A stretch of DNA of 64,000 nt, taken from contig NZ_CANLOB010000016.1 in NCBI RefSeq assembly GCF_947492815.1, positions 1 to 64,000 on the forward strand, in the 5' to 3' direction. The notes beneath the pieces are model-generated. The model worked only from the letters and a program-made list of their open reading frames with translations. It was not told the origin of the DNA and ran no database searches. Shown piece after piece: positions 46,071-54,936 of this stretch (the stretch's first letter is position 1; each line of letters begins with the position of its first letter). The DNA is from an uncultured Dokdonia sp. GTDB lineage: Bacteria; Bacteroidota; Bacteroidia; Flavobacteriales; Flavobacteriaceae. The translations under genes and the position numbers were made by a program.

Positions 46071-46937
46071 ATGAAAAAAACGTTTGTAATTATTGCGATA
46101 GCCACACTATCTCTTACTTCTTGTGTATCTAAAAAGAAGTATGTTGCTTTACAATCAGAGTATGACAATACAAAAGTTACACTCACCAAAACCAAAGTAG
46201 AGAAAGAAGAACTAGAAAGTAAATATGGTGCTATACAAGCTCGTGTAGAAGAGTATAACACAAAAATTAATTCTTTAAAAGATATTAATACAGAGCTTAC
46301 TGTCGCTAATGATCAAAAACTAGACAAAACAAGTAATGGCGCTGTTATATCAAATGATGTTAAAAAACAGATGACAGCAACACTAGCAAATGTAGATCAG
46401 ACCGAGCTGTCAAAAGCAAAAACGCTAGAAGATTCTATGAACCTAGCACTTTCTTATAACTTAAAGCGCAATCTTGACCGCGATATTATAGATAATGCTC
46501 AAAATGATGATATCTCTATAGATATCGATGAGACGGTAGTAATGATTTCTATTTCTGATAAATTACTATTTAGATCTGGCAGTTATAAAGTAAATAAAGA
46601 AGCAGATACATTGTTAAAAAGAATTGCAGATGTTGTGAACTCTGAACCAGCTATTGAAGTAATGGTAGAAGGTCATACAGACAACCAAACGGTAAAACCA
46701 GGTGCTTATGTTAGAGATAACTGGGAACTTAGTGTAGAACGTGCTACAGCTATCGTTAGAGAATTACAAAACACCCATCAAGTAGATCCTTCTAAATTAA
46801 TTGCGGCAGGAAGAAGTAGCTATATGCCTATAGTTGCAAATGATAGTAAAGAGAATAGATCTATAAACCGAAGAACACGAATCATTATTCTACCAAACCT
46901 CGATAAGTTCTTAGCACTAATAGCTTCGAATGAATAA
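46071..46937 (+). CDS. OmpA-family lipoprotein
   Basis: A 288-aa outer-membrane lipoprotein. The signal sequence ends LSLTSC with lipid-attachment Cys18. A coiled coil follows at about 30-85. The OmpA C-terminal domain (about 150-278) has VMISISDKLLFRSGSYKV, VEGHTDNQTV and NRRTRIIILP, so it should tether the outer membrane to peptidoglycan. It is a lone gene with no Pal/Tol neighbours. A strong bidirectional terminator separates it from the convergent PorP/SprF gene. Confidence 0.93.
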   Translation: MKKTFVIIAIATLSLTSCVSKKKYVALQSEYDNTKVTLTKTKVEKEELESKYGAIQARVEEYNTKINSLKDINTELTVANDQKLDKTSNGAVISNDVKKQMTATLANVDQTELSKAKTLEDSMNLALSYNLKRNLDRDIIDNAQNDDISIDIDETVVMISISDKLLFRSGSYKVNKEADTLLKRIADVVNSEPAIEVMVEGHTDNQTVKPGAYVRDNWELSVERATAIVRELQNTHQVDPSKLIAAGRSSYMPIVANDSKENRSINRRTRIIILPNLDKFLALIASNE

Positions 46938-46960
46938 TTGCATCAAAAACAGATAACATT

Positions 46961-46998
46961 AAAAAGCCCGTTTGTTAGTATAACAAACGGGCTTTTTA
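46961..46998. terminator. Bidirectional intrinsic terminator
   Basis: A perfect 17-bp stem AAAAAGCCCGTTTGTTA (46961-46977), loop GTA, and its complement ending at 46997. It serves the convergent OmpA lipoprotein and PorP/SprF genes. Confidence 0.95.
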
Positions 46999-47015
46999 AT
47001 GTTTTTAATTTTCAA

Positions 47016-48017
47016 TTAGTTTACAGCTGGACAGTTACAATCGTAAGGATCTTTATTTTCTCCTAAGTTATATCCAAGAGTAACTTGGTGAAATCCTCCA
47101 TTTGTTAACACCACTGAATTTGTTTGGTTAGAGTACGTATATCCAAATAAGAATCTATCATAAGATCCTCCTATAAAAGGACTCACAAATTGAGTTTTTT
47201 GAATATCTACTGTTTCTCCATTAGGTGTAAACTCTGCTCCATCAAGACTTCTTCTGTACGAAAGTCCTCCCCATAATCTACCCCAATCTAATTTATAGTA
47301 TGCTTTTGCATTTAAATCAATATTTGCTTCTCCTGTACGCTCTGTTGCTTGAAATAGTGCAGAGGGCTCAAAACTCCAGTCAGAAAAATTAGGAGAAATA
47401 ACATATCCCATAGAAACAATATATCTACGTTGATTGTTTGGCTCAAATGCTTCTGTAAAAAGATCTCTATTTGCAGGTAATATATTTTTAACTGTAAAGT
47501 GAGCAAAGAAGTCTAGGAAGTTATAAGACATCCCAAAATCTACATTTATATAAGAGTCTGATTGCTCAATACCTGCGATAACAGGATCAAAATCAGTTAA
47601 GTCAAAATTAGTTTCATCTAGTTTCCCTTGTAACACTCCAAGACTTATTCCAAATGAAAGTTGATTAAGGTCTACGTAATTTCGCGAAAGCAATAGATGA
47701 TAAGAAAAAGTAGCATATACACCTTGTTGAGAGAAAAAACCATTCCTATCGTTAAATAATATTCCTCCCACACCTACTTTTTCTCCTATTCTACCATTCA
47801 AACTTATGGTTTGTAATGCAGGGGAATCTTCAACACCAGCCCATTGACCACGTGCTGTTCCTCTAAGCTTTGCTGTTTTTGAAGCACCAGCCATAGAAGG
47901 GTGAAGCAAGTAAAGGTTATCTTGAAGATAATCTAAGAATACTGGCAAACCTTCCTGAGCAACAACAAATTGCGAGCAAAACAATGCCAATATGATATAG
48001 TATTTTTTTAGATTCAT
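47016..48017 (-). CDS. PorP/SprF-family type IX secretion outer-membrane protein
   Basis: A 333-aa outer-membrane barrel. The signal peptide (about 1-20) is followed by the family start LPVFLDYLQDNLYLLHPSMAGASKTAKLRGTARGQWAG (about 24-61). GINGRIGEK-like and GGILFNDRNGFFSQQG stretches follow, and the end is VTLGYNLGENKDPYDC. SprF-type proteins attach T9SS-secreted, C-terminal-tagged adhesins to the cell surface and usually lie next to a large adhesin gene. None is here, so this is an orphan. A partial copy of the palindrome (TTTCGCGAAAGC) lies at 47680-47691 in the gene. Confidence 0.9.
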   Translation of the reverse strand: MNLKKYYIILALFCSQFVVAQEGLPVFLDYLQDNLYLLHPSMAGASKTAKLRGTARGQWAGVEDSPALQTISLNGRIGEKVGVGGILFNDRNGFFSQQGVYATFSYHLLLSRNYVDLNQLSFGISLGVLQGKLDETNFDLTDFDPVIAGIEQSDSYINVDFGMSYNFLDFFAHFTVKNILPANRDLFTEAFEPNNQRRYIVSMGYVISPNFSDWSFEPSALFQATERTGEANIDLNAKAYYKLDWGRLWGGLSYRRSLDGAEFTPNGETVDIQKTQFVSPFIGGSYDRFLFGYTYSNQTNSVVLTNGGFHQVTLGYNLGENKDPYDCNCPAVN

Positions 48018-48508
48018 GGGACTATTTTTTTTCTAAAACAGGCTTACGCAACATCTCATTTTGTATAAATTGAAAAGTATTTATATCAACATGTGAAGCA
48101 CACAAAGCTCTGTAACGTTCAAATATATAAATTTTTGTATTAAAGCGTTCAGATTTAACAGGCATTATGTAATTGAAAACTCCAAATACAAAATCGCGTA
48201 TCATACTATTATATACAGAAATACTTACATCATATAAATATGTGTAACATAAATCTATCCGCAATGGTAAGAAACGTAGGATTCTTTTCATCAACATGTA
48301 GTTTTCAAGGGGGCGTAAATATAGGAAATTACAACTTATATTAGGCGCCTGTGCATTGCATAACGACATTTTTATCTATTTATTGAATCGTTAGGCACTT
48401 TTTTAACATTAATAGACACACCTAAGTCTTTATTTACGGTATTATAAGGAGATATTCTATAGTGTAATAAATAGGTATAATACCTACCTTTGCATAAAAA
48501 TTATTGTA
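48018..48508. other. 491-bp intergenic region, no convincing gene
   Basis: An open frame on the minus strand (48022-48369) is unusually rich in Cys, Tyr and Phe, has no recognisable motif and is judged doubtful. The rest holds the divergent promoter region of the Nfu gene; the minus strand reads TATATTTAC near 48310-48325, close to a -7 box for the PorP/SprF gene. Confidence 0.5.
48485..48492 (+). promoter_or_regulatory. Candidate -7 box TACCTTTG before the Nfu gene
   Basis: Exact TAnnTTTG match 16 bp before the ATG at 48509. A TTG at the usual -33 spacing is not evident. Confidence 0.4.
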
Positions 48509-49411
48509 ATGTCTACATATAATATTACTATTGAGGGAACTTCAAATCCAGCAATAAAAAAATTTCAAGCAGATCAATTCTTAGTAAATCATAATAGCTA
48601 TGAATTTACAAATATAGATGATGCTGCAAATTCACCATTAGCGCAACAGTTATTTTATCTTCCTTTTGTTAAAACGGTATATATAGCTCAAAACTTTGTT
48701 GCCATTGAAAAATACAATATCGTAGAGTGGATTGATATTCAAAATGAAGTATCAAAACAAATTGAAGATTTTCTTAATGACAATGGTGTCATTATCATTG
48801 AAGATATTGCCGCAAAAAAAGTACCAGTTACTGTCTATGCCGAAAGTACTCCAAATCCATCTACATTAAAGTTTGTAGCAAATAAAAAACTAGTTACAGC
48901 TCCTTTTGAGTTTAAAACAATAGATGACACTACACATTCACCACTTGCGAAAGCTTTATTCCACTTCCCATTTGTAAAAGAAGTTTTTATGGACGAAAAT
49001 TATGTAAGTGTCCAGAAATATGAAATGGCAAATTGGGACGAAGTAGTTACTGAAACTCGCGAATTTATTCGAGATTTTATTCAAGATGGAAAAGAAATTG
49101 TTACTGCTGAACAACTAAAAACACCTCAACAAGTTGAGAGTATGGCTGAAGCATCTTTTGAAAATCTAGACGATACCTCAAAAGAGATTGTAAACATCAT
49201 AGAAGAATATGTAAAACCTGCTGTTGCAAGTGATGGAGGAAACATTGTATTTAAAAACTATGATGAGAAAACTAAAAATGTATCTGTAATTTTACAAGGA
49301 GCTTGTAGTGGATGTCCATCTTCTACATTCACACTTAAAAACGGCATTGAAAACATGCTAAAACAAATGCTACCTGGTCGCATAAATGCCGTTGAAGCGA
49401 TCAATGGATAA
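48509..49411 (+). CDS. Nfu-type iron-sulfur carrier with doubled N-domain
   Basis: A 300-aa Fe-S cluster carrier. The C-terminal NifU-like domain (about 220-300) has the cluster-binding GACSGCPSS (C266, C269). In front lie two related Nfu N-terminal domains, about 1-100 (EGTSNPAIKKFQADQFLV, HNSYEFTNIDDAANSPLAQQLF) and about 107-205 (ESTPNPSTLKFVANKKLV, APFEFKTIDDTTHSPLAKALF). The usual protein carries one. It delivers clusters to apoproteins; the doubled domain may widen partner binding. It has its own -7-like box and is followed 104 bp later by dodecin. Confidence 0.93.
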   Translation: MSTYNITIEGTSNPAIKKFQADQFLVNHNSYEFTNIDDAANSPLAQQLFYLPFVKTVYIAQNFVAIEKYNIVEWIDIQNEVSKQIEDFLNDNGVIIIEDIAAKKVPVTVYAESTPNPSTLKFVANKKLVTAPFEFKTIDDTTHSPLAKALFHFPFVKEVFMDENYVSVQKYEMANWDEVVTETREFIRDFIQDGKEIVTAEQLKTPQQVESMAEASFENLDDTSKEIVNIIEEYVKPAVASDGGNIVFKNYDEKTKNVSVILQGACSGCPSSTFTLKNGIENMLKQMLPGRINAVEAING

Positions 49412-49515
49412 GACAAAATGCACAATTTTCTATGACAAAATAGACAAATGTATATTTTACTGATTATTTGTAACTTAGGGTTTTCAATAAATTTTTAAAC
49501 CAAAAAAGAATAATT

Positions 49516-49716
49516 ATGGCAGTAATGAAAGTTATAGAAGTGCTATCTAGCTCTAAAGAAAGCTGGGAAGATGCAACACAAAACGCAGTATCTCAAGCAT
49601 CAAAAACAGTAAAAAATATAAAATCTGTTTATGTTGCTGAACAAAGTGCTGTAGTAGATGGAGATAAGGTAACTGAATACCGAGTAAATCTTAGACTTAC
49701 ATTTGAAATAAAGTAA
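49516..49716 (+). CDS. Dodecin
   Basis: A 66-aa protein of standard dodecin length. The sequence pattern, VMKVIEVLSSSKESWEDATQNAV then a beta pair with VYVAEQSAVVDGDKVTEYRVNLRLTFEI, is diagnostic. Dodecins form 12-subunit shells that bind and store flavins, protecting them from side reactions. It is monocistronic with a strong terminator 24 bp after the stop. No riboflavin gene is nearby. Confidence 0.93.
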   Translation: MAVMKVIEVLSSSKESWEDATQNAVSQASKTVKNIKSVYVAEQSAVVDGDKVTEYRVNLRLTFEIK

Positions 49717-49739
49717 GTTGTAAAACATATCATATTATA

Positions 49740-49769
49740 AATCCTATCCTCTTGATAGGATTTTTTTTG
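49740..49769 (+). terminator. Intrinsic terminator of dodecin
   Basis: AATCCTATC, loop CTCTT, GATAGGATT, followed by six further T's. It ends 18 bp before the next ATG. Confidence 0.93.
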
Positions 49770-49786
49770 TTCGTATTTTTACTCCT

Positions 49787-51904
49787 ATGAATATATATAG
49801 ACAATTTTTATTGTTACTGACCCTAGCATTACTCTGGAGTTGTAAAAACCAGGATGAATCTACTATGCATACATACACTAATGATCTCATAAATGAAACT
49901 AGTCCGTATTTACTTCAACATGCGCATAACCCTGTAGATTGGAAACCTTGGAATAAAGAAACATTAGCACTTGCAAAAAAGGAAAACAAACCTATCTTAG
50001 TAAGTATTGGGTACTCTTCTTGTCACTGGTGCCATGTGATGGAACATGAAAGTTTTGAAGACACACTGGTTGCCCGTTTTATGAATGAGCATTTTATTAA
50101 TATTAAAGTAGATCGTGAAGAACGTCCAGATGTAGATAATGTATATATGAGCGCTGTCGAGCTTATGACAGGCAGAGCTGGCGGATGGCCTCTTAATGCT
50201 ATTGCTTTACCAGATGGAAGACCCATTTGGGGAGGTACCTATTTTCCAAAAGAAGATTGGATGAATTCCCTAGAGCAGGTTGCTACTGCATTTAAAGACA
50301 ACCCTAATACTTTAGTCGAATTTGCAGACAAACTTGCATCAGGAATAAAAACAAGGGATATTGTTACACCCAACCCTAACAAACCGAAATTTGAAGAAGA
50401 ACTCGTTATATCTTCATTAAGCACTTGGTCAACATATTGGGATTTACAAGAAGGTGGTATTGACAGGGCACCTAAATTCATGATGCCAAATAACTACCAA
50501 TTCTTACTACGTTATGGTCATCAAACAAAAGACAGCACCATCCTTAATTATGTATACACTACCTTAGATAAAATTGCATATGGTGGCATACAAGATCATA
50601 TAGGAGGAGGGTTTGCGAGGTACAGTACTGATAAAAAATGGCATGTTCCTCATTTTGAAAAAATGCTCTACGACAATGCACAACTCGTAAGCCTATACAG
50701 TGATGCATATCTTCTTACTCAAAAAGAACTTTATAAAGAAACCGTATATCAAACACTCAACTTTATAGCTCGTGAAATGACCACAGAAGAAGGTGGCTTT
50801 TACAGTGCTTTAGATGCAGACAGTCTTACACCAGAAGGAGAACTCGAAGAAGGGGCTTATTATGTTTGGACAGCAGCAACTTTAAAAACACTTCTAAAAG
50901 AAGAATATGATCTTTTTGCATCTTATTATAATATCAATGATTTCGGGCAATGGGAAAATGACACTTATGTTTTAATTCGCACAGATGCAGATGCAGATTT
51001 TGCAAAAGAACATGGTATTTCACTTGTAGATCTCAAACAAAAAAGAGCGCAATGGAAAGAGGTATTATTACGCTTTCGCGAAAGCAATAAAGAAAAACCC
51101 CGCTTAGATGACAAAATACTAACAAGTTGGAATGGTCTTATGACAAAAGGCTACATTGATGCATATCGTGTCTTTAATGACCAGAAATTTCTAAACATCG
51201 CTCTTAAAAATGCTTCTTTCATGGTTGATCATATGATACGTAAAGATGGTGGTCTTTATAGAAATTATAAAAACGGAAAAGGTGCAATAAATGGATATCT
51301 CGAAGATTACGCCAGCACAATAGATGCATTTATTGCACTATTTGAAGTAACTGCAGATACGTTTTGGTTAGAAAAAGCAAAACAACTTACAGATTACACC
51401 TTTACACATTTTCAAAATAAAGAAAATAATATGTTCTTTTTTACCTCTGATGAAGATACTGATTTAATAAGTCGAAATATAGCCTATATAGATAAAGTCA
51501 TTCCCGCATCAAACTCTATGATGGCAAAAAATATATTTACACTTTCACATTATTATTTAGACAAAACTTATACACAAACAGCTGCTACAATGCTTAATAA
51601 TATGCAACCAGAGATAGACAACTCCCCCACAGCATTTAGCAACTGGCTTGACTTATATCTAAATTACACCAAACCTTATTATGAAATTGTTATTGTAGGA
51701 ATTAACGCTACAGAAGTTCTTAAAGAACTAAACACACACTACATCCCTAATAAACTAATTGCTACTAGCACAAAAGAAAGCGCTCAAGAGATTTTCGAGG
51801 GTCGTTATCTTGAAAATGAGACCCTTATATATGTTTGCGTAAATAATGCTTGCAAATTACCTGTAAGAACTATTTCCGAAGCACTAGAGCTCATAAAATT
51901 ATAA
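49787..51904 (+). CDS. DUF255 thioredoxin-like lipoprotein (YyaL/SSP411 family)
   Basis: A 705-aa lipoprotein (lipobox ending LWSC, Cys19). The N-terminal thioredoxin-like DUF255 domain (about 33-190) contains [21 protein letters not shown] and the motif [16 protein letters not shown] with C79/C82. A C-terminal six-hairpin glycosidase-like region (about 210-640) contains [16 protein letters not shown] and [13 protein letters not shown]. The family is conserved from bacteria to mammals (spermatogenesis-associated protein 20) with unclear function. An exact palindrome copy inside the gene (51072-51085) encodes RFRES, as in murI. Confidence 0.9.
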   Translation: MNIYRQFLLLLTLALLWSCKNQDESTMHTYTNDLINETSPYLLQHAHNPVDWKPWNKETLALAKKENKPILVSIGYSSCHWCHVMEHESFEDTLVARFMNEHFINIKVDREERPDVDNVYMSAVELMTGRAGGWPLNAIALPDGRPIWGGTYFPKEDWMNSLEQVATAFKDNPNTLVEFADKLASGIKTRDIVTPNPNKPKFEEELVISSLSTWSTYWDLQEGGIDRAPKFMMPNNYQFLLRYGHQTKDSTILNYVYTTLDKIAYGGIQDHIGGGFARYSTDKKWHVPHFEKMLYDNAQLVSLYSDAYLLTQKELYKETVYQTLNFIAREMTTEEGGFYSALDADSLTPEGELEEGAYYVWTAATLKTLLKEEYDLFASYYNINDFGQWENDTYVLIRTDADADFAKEHGISLVDLKQKRAQWKEVLLRFRESNKEKPRLDDKILTSWNGLMTKGYIDAYRVFNDQKFLNIALKNASFMVDHMIRKDGGLYRNYKNGKGAINGYLEDYASTIDAFIALFEVTADTFWLEKAKQLTDYTFTHFQNKENNMFFFTSDEDTDLISRNIAYIDKVIPASNSMMAKNIFTLSHYYLDKTYTQTAATMLNNMQPEIDNSPTAFSNWLDLYLNYTKPYYEIVIVGINATEVLKELNTHYIPNKLIATSTKESAQEIFEGRYLENETLIYVCVNNACKLPVRTISEALELIKL
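51072..51085. repeat. Exact palindrome core inside the DUF255 gene
   Basis: GCTTTCGCGAAAGC preceded by C; read as Arg-Phe-Arg-Glu-Ser in [11 protein letters not shown]. Confidence 0.95.
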
Positions 51905-52055
51905 AAACCAAAAGAATCATTGATATTATAGACATACAACACATTTACATCGATATACTTATAATTTCAATTCTCTAACGATTTAAAAATCAAACATCAA
52001 TTAAAGAGCCCCATATTTTTCTTATTTTTAAGTTCACAAATAAACATTCAACACA

Positions 52056-52892
52056 ATGCAAATAGAACAAACTGCTGATAAAGCTAAAGAATGGACTGAA
52101 CTTGCCATAGAATATGGTATTGAGTATGGTACCAAAATTATAATGGCCATAATCATATGGATTATTGGAAAATGGATCATTAATATCATCATGAAGCTCT
52201 TTAAGAAGATGCTCAAGAAGAACAAAAATATGGATGAGACCTTAGAAAAATTCCTCTCTAATCTTGTCAGATCCATATTATTAGTTTTACTTATTATAGC
52301 TATCCTAGGTCAGTTAGGTATAGACACAGCTTCTTTTGCCGCTATTCTTGCTGCAGCAGGTCTTGCAGTAGGTCTTGCATTACAAGGCTCTTTATCCAAC
52401 TTTGCAGGAGGTGTTCTTATCATGTTATTCAGACCTTTTAAAGTAGGAGATTTAATCGAAGCACAAGGAGAAGTGGGTGTTGTTTCTGAAATTCAAATTT
52501 TCACTACAAAACTCGCTACTCCAGGGAATAAATTAGCAATTATCCCTAATGGAGCACTTTCTAATGGAAACATAAAAAACTATACGGAATTAGGACAATT
52601 ACGTGTAGATCTTACTATAGGAGTATCTTATGACGCAGATATTAAGGAAACAAAAGAAGCACTTATGAGAGCCATGACTTCTCAAGAGAAAGTGCTAAAA
52701 GACCCTGCACCAACAGTTAATATGGGAGAACTAGCAGATAGTTCTGTAAATTACGAGGTACGCCCATGGGCTACTCCCGCAAATTACTGGGATGTATACT
52801 TCCAAACTATTGAAAACTGTAAGATAGAATTAGATAAAGCTGGTATTGAAATTCCTTACCCTCACGGTGTTGAAATTCAAAAACAAGCATAA
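52056..52892 (+). CDS. mscS: Small-conductance mechanosensitive channel MscS
   Basis: A 278-aa channel of standard MscS length. Three membrane helices are seen at about 25-50, 68-92 and 95-128; the pore helix reads AAAGLAVGLALQGSLSNFAGGVLI with the usual Gly/Ala pattern. The cytoplasmic beta domain follows (FRPFKVGDLIEAQGEVGVVSEIQIFTTKL, IPNGALSNGNIKNYT). It opens on membrane tension to protect against osmotic downshock. It is monocistronic, ending at a strong bidirectional terminator shared with tsaB. Confidence 0.95.
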   Translation: MQIEQTADKAKEWTELAIEYGIEYGTKIIMAIIIWIIGKWIINIIMKLFKKMLKKNKNMDETLEKFLSNLVRSILLVLLIIAILGQLGIDTASFAAILAAAGLAVGLALQGSLSNFAGGVLIMLFRPFKVGDLIEAQGEVGVVSEIQIFTTKLATPGNKLAIIPNGALSNGNIKNYTELGQLRVDLTIGVSYDADIKETKEALMRAMTSQEKVLKDPAPTVNMGELADSSVNYEVRPWATPANYWDVYFQTIENCKIELDKAGIEIPYPHGVEIQKQA

Positions 52893-52916
52893 TATTTACC
52901 AGTATTAATTTAACAT

Positions 52917-52957
52917 AAAAAAGCGCTCATGTTTTATAAAACATGAGCGCTTTTTTT
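52917..52957. terminator. Bidirectional intrinsic terminator
   Basis: A near-continuous stem AAAAAAGCGCTCATGTTTT (52917-52935), closed by its complement (52938-52956). It serves mscS and the tsaB end of the efflux operon. Confidence 0.95.
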
Positions 52958-52973
52958 GTACTGTAACCTATCG

Positions 52974-53654
52974 TCACTTTTTCTTAGGTATGCCTGCAAT
53001 AAAATCTTTAAGATAATAAGGCTCAAAATAGGCGATATCTTCATAAGCATCTATTTCATTTTTAGCTGAAGCCAGCGCACACATTTCTGCAGCAGAAGGC
53101 AATGTATCTTTAATAAAAATTGCATTCGGATGTTTACAAATGTCTTCAAATTTTGACACACCATTCCCAACAAAATATACATTTCCTTTCTCAAGGTATG
53201 CTGAAAAAGAATCCTCTTCTAGAATCTGCGCTTCAGTAGCTCTTACCTGATGATGATTAGCATCAAAAATAGCACTATACACTTCCATTCTACGAGCATC
53301 TAGCATGGGCACAATATAACTACCCTCCTCACAATTCACTTTATGAGACAAGGCACTTAAGGTCGGAACAGAGATAAGAGGAATCCCTAAAGCATAACAC
53401 AACCCTTTTGCTGCCGATACGCCTATACGCAACCCAGTGTAGCTTCCTGGTCCTTTACTTACTGCGATAGCTGTTAATTCTTTTTTATCAATCTTAGCTT
53501 CATCCAGCACATTTTCTATGTATAGATGTAAGCGTTCTGCATGCGAGTATTTGACATCATTATCTTCCTTTAATACTACTTGCTCTCCATAAATAGACAA
53601 AGCCACCGAACAATTTGTGGTGGCTGTCTCTATGCATAATATGTTAGACATCAT
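52974..53654 (-). CDS. tsaB: tRNA threonylcarbamoyladenosine biosynthesis protein TsaB
   Basis: A 226-aa ASKHA-fold protein, partner of TsaD in the t6A tRNA modification. ILCIETATTNCSVAL at the start, IAVSKGPGSYTGLRIGVSAAKGLCYAL (about 60-86) and VPMLDARRMEVYSAIF are hallmarks. Two adjacent ATGs are possible (53654, 53651). It overlaps the stop of the upstream efflux adaptor by one base, so it is co-translated at the end of an efflux operon, with no evident functional link. Length is normal. Confidence 0.95.
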   Translation of the reverse strand: MMSNILCIETATTNCSVALSIYGEQVVLKEDNDVKYSHAERLHLYIENVLDEAKIDKKELTAIAVSKGPGSYTGLRIGVSAAKGLCYALGIPLISVPTLSALSHKVNCEEGSYIVPMLDARRMEVYSAIFDANHHQVRATEAQILEEDSFSAYLEKGNVYFVGNGVSKFEDICKHPNAIFIKDTLPSAAEMCALASAKNEIDAYEDIAYFEPYYLKDFIAGIPKKK

Positions 53655-54931
53655 TATTCGTCAGTTTCATTTTTAGAATCCTCTTCTTCTACTCTTACCA
53701 AATCTCCTGTTTGAAGTTTTTTAGTCACAAGATTATAAGGTCCTGTGATTATCTCATCTCCTTCACTTAATCCAGATAAGATTTCAATCTTAGAATCATC
53801 TTGAATTCCTGTTGTAACAACTTTAAGTGTTGCTTTATCTCCATTTTTAACAAAGACACACTCAAACTTTTTATCATCGCCTTTAATATCCTTTTTAGGC
53901 TTACCTTTCTTTGTAGAACTCGTATCTGATTTTACTACAATCGCACTAATAGGTGCTGCTACACTTTTTTCTCTCTTTTGTGTAATAACATCTACAGTAG
54001 CAGTCATTCCTGGCCTAAACGGAGAATATGTCTCTGACTTACCCACTAAAAGATCTTTATAAGACTCCTCAAGAATACGCACTTTTACTTTAAAGTTTGT
54101 CACTTGATCTGCAGTAAGTGTTGTCTCTGCAGAATTTGCTATTTCTGTAACAATACCTTTAAATTCTTTCTTTAAGTATGCATCTACCTCAACTACGGCA
54201 GAATCTCCTACTTCAATTTTTACAATATCATTTTCATTTACATCTACCTCTACCTCCATATTTGTAAGGTTAGCAACTCTTACAATTTCAGTTCCTGTCA
54301 TTTGTGCAGTTCCAACTACACGTTCTCCTAATTCTACACTAAGTTTTGAAATTGTACCATCTCTCGGTGCAAATATAGATGTACGACCTAAATTATCTTT
54401 TGCTTGTTTTACTTGCGCCGCAACACTCTGCACATTATAATATGCACTTTGTTTTGATGCTTGTGCTACTTCATAATCAGACAATGCTCTGTCAAAATCT
54501 GCTTTTGAAATAACTCCTTTCTCAAATAAAGGCTTGTTACGATCAAAGTTTAACTTAGCCACTTTTAAGTTTGCTTCTGCTTGCGCAAGACCTGAACGTG
54601 AATTTTGTAAAGACGCCTGCACTTGATTAAGTGCACTTTGAACTAAATCTGGATTAATACGTACTAATAAATCTCCTTTCTTTACATCTTGACCTTCTTT
54701 AATAGGCAATTCAATAATCTCACCAGATACTTCTGAAGATATACTCACCTCTACTTCTGGTTGTATTTTTCCAGTTGCAGCTACCGTCTCTACAATAGTA
54801 GCCCGTTCTACTAGTTCTATTTCTACTAGTTTACCTTTCTTTCCGCCTTTTACAATAATAGTAAGGGCAAAAAACCCTAGAACAACTATTGCAACTAAAG
54901 CTAGAAGTATAAATAATGTTTTTCTACTCAT
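53654..54931 (-). CDS. Periplasmic efflux adaptor (MacA/HlyD-like), second of two
   Basis: A 425-aa membrane-fusion protein with one N-terminal helix (about 4-26). The lipoyl/barrel-sandwich hybrid is split around a coiled coil: IVETVAATGKIQPEVEVSISSEVSGEI (about 45-71), hairpin about 105-185, then IFAPRDGTISKLSVELGERV. The beta-barrel and membrane-proximal domains follow (FRPGMTATVDVIT). It connects an inner-membrane pump to TolC. It is in the same operon, 5 bp after TolC, and is a paralogue of the adaptor at 56482-57648. The C-terminal tail is acidic and Lys-rich. Confidence 0.92.
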   Translation of the reverse strand: MSRKTLFILLALVAIVVLGFFALTIIVKGGKKGKLVEIELVERATIVETVAATGKIQPEVEVSISSEVSGEIIELPIKEGQDVKKGDLLVRINPDLVQSALNQVQASLQNSRSGLAQAEANLKVAKLNFDRNKPLFEKGVISKADFDRALSDYEVAQASKQSAYYNVQSVAAQVKQAKDNLGRTSIFAPRDGTISKLSVELGERVVGTAQMTGTEIVRVANLTNMEVEVDVNENDIVKIEVGDSAVVEVDAYLKKEFKGIVTEIANSAETTLTADQVTNFKVKVRILEESYKDLLVGKSETYSPFRPGMTATVDVITQKREKSVAAPISAIVVKSDTSSTKKGKPKKDIKGDDKKFECVFVKNGDKATLKVVTTGIQDDSKIEILSGLSEGDEIITGPYNLVTKKLQTGDLVRVEEEDSKNETDE

Positions 54932-54936
54932 TTTGG

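Noticed and set aside
48022..48369. 115-codon open frame on the minus strand before the PorP/SprF gene
   Set aside because: Composition is rich in Cys, Tyr and Phe, no domain or signal is seen, and the first 25 residues look unlike a start region. It is kept only as intergenic DNA; it could still be a small unknown gene.
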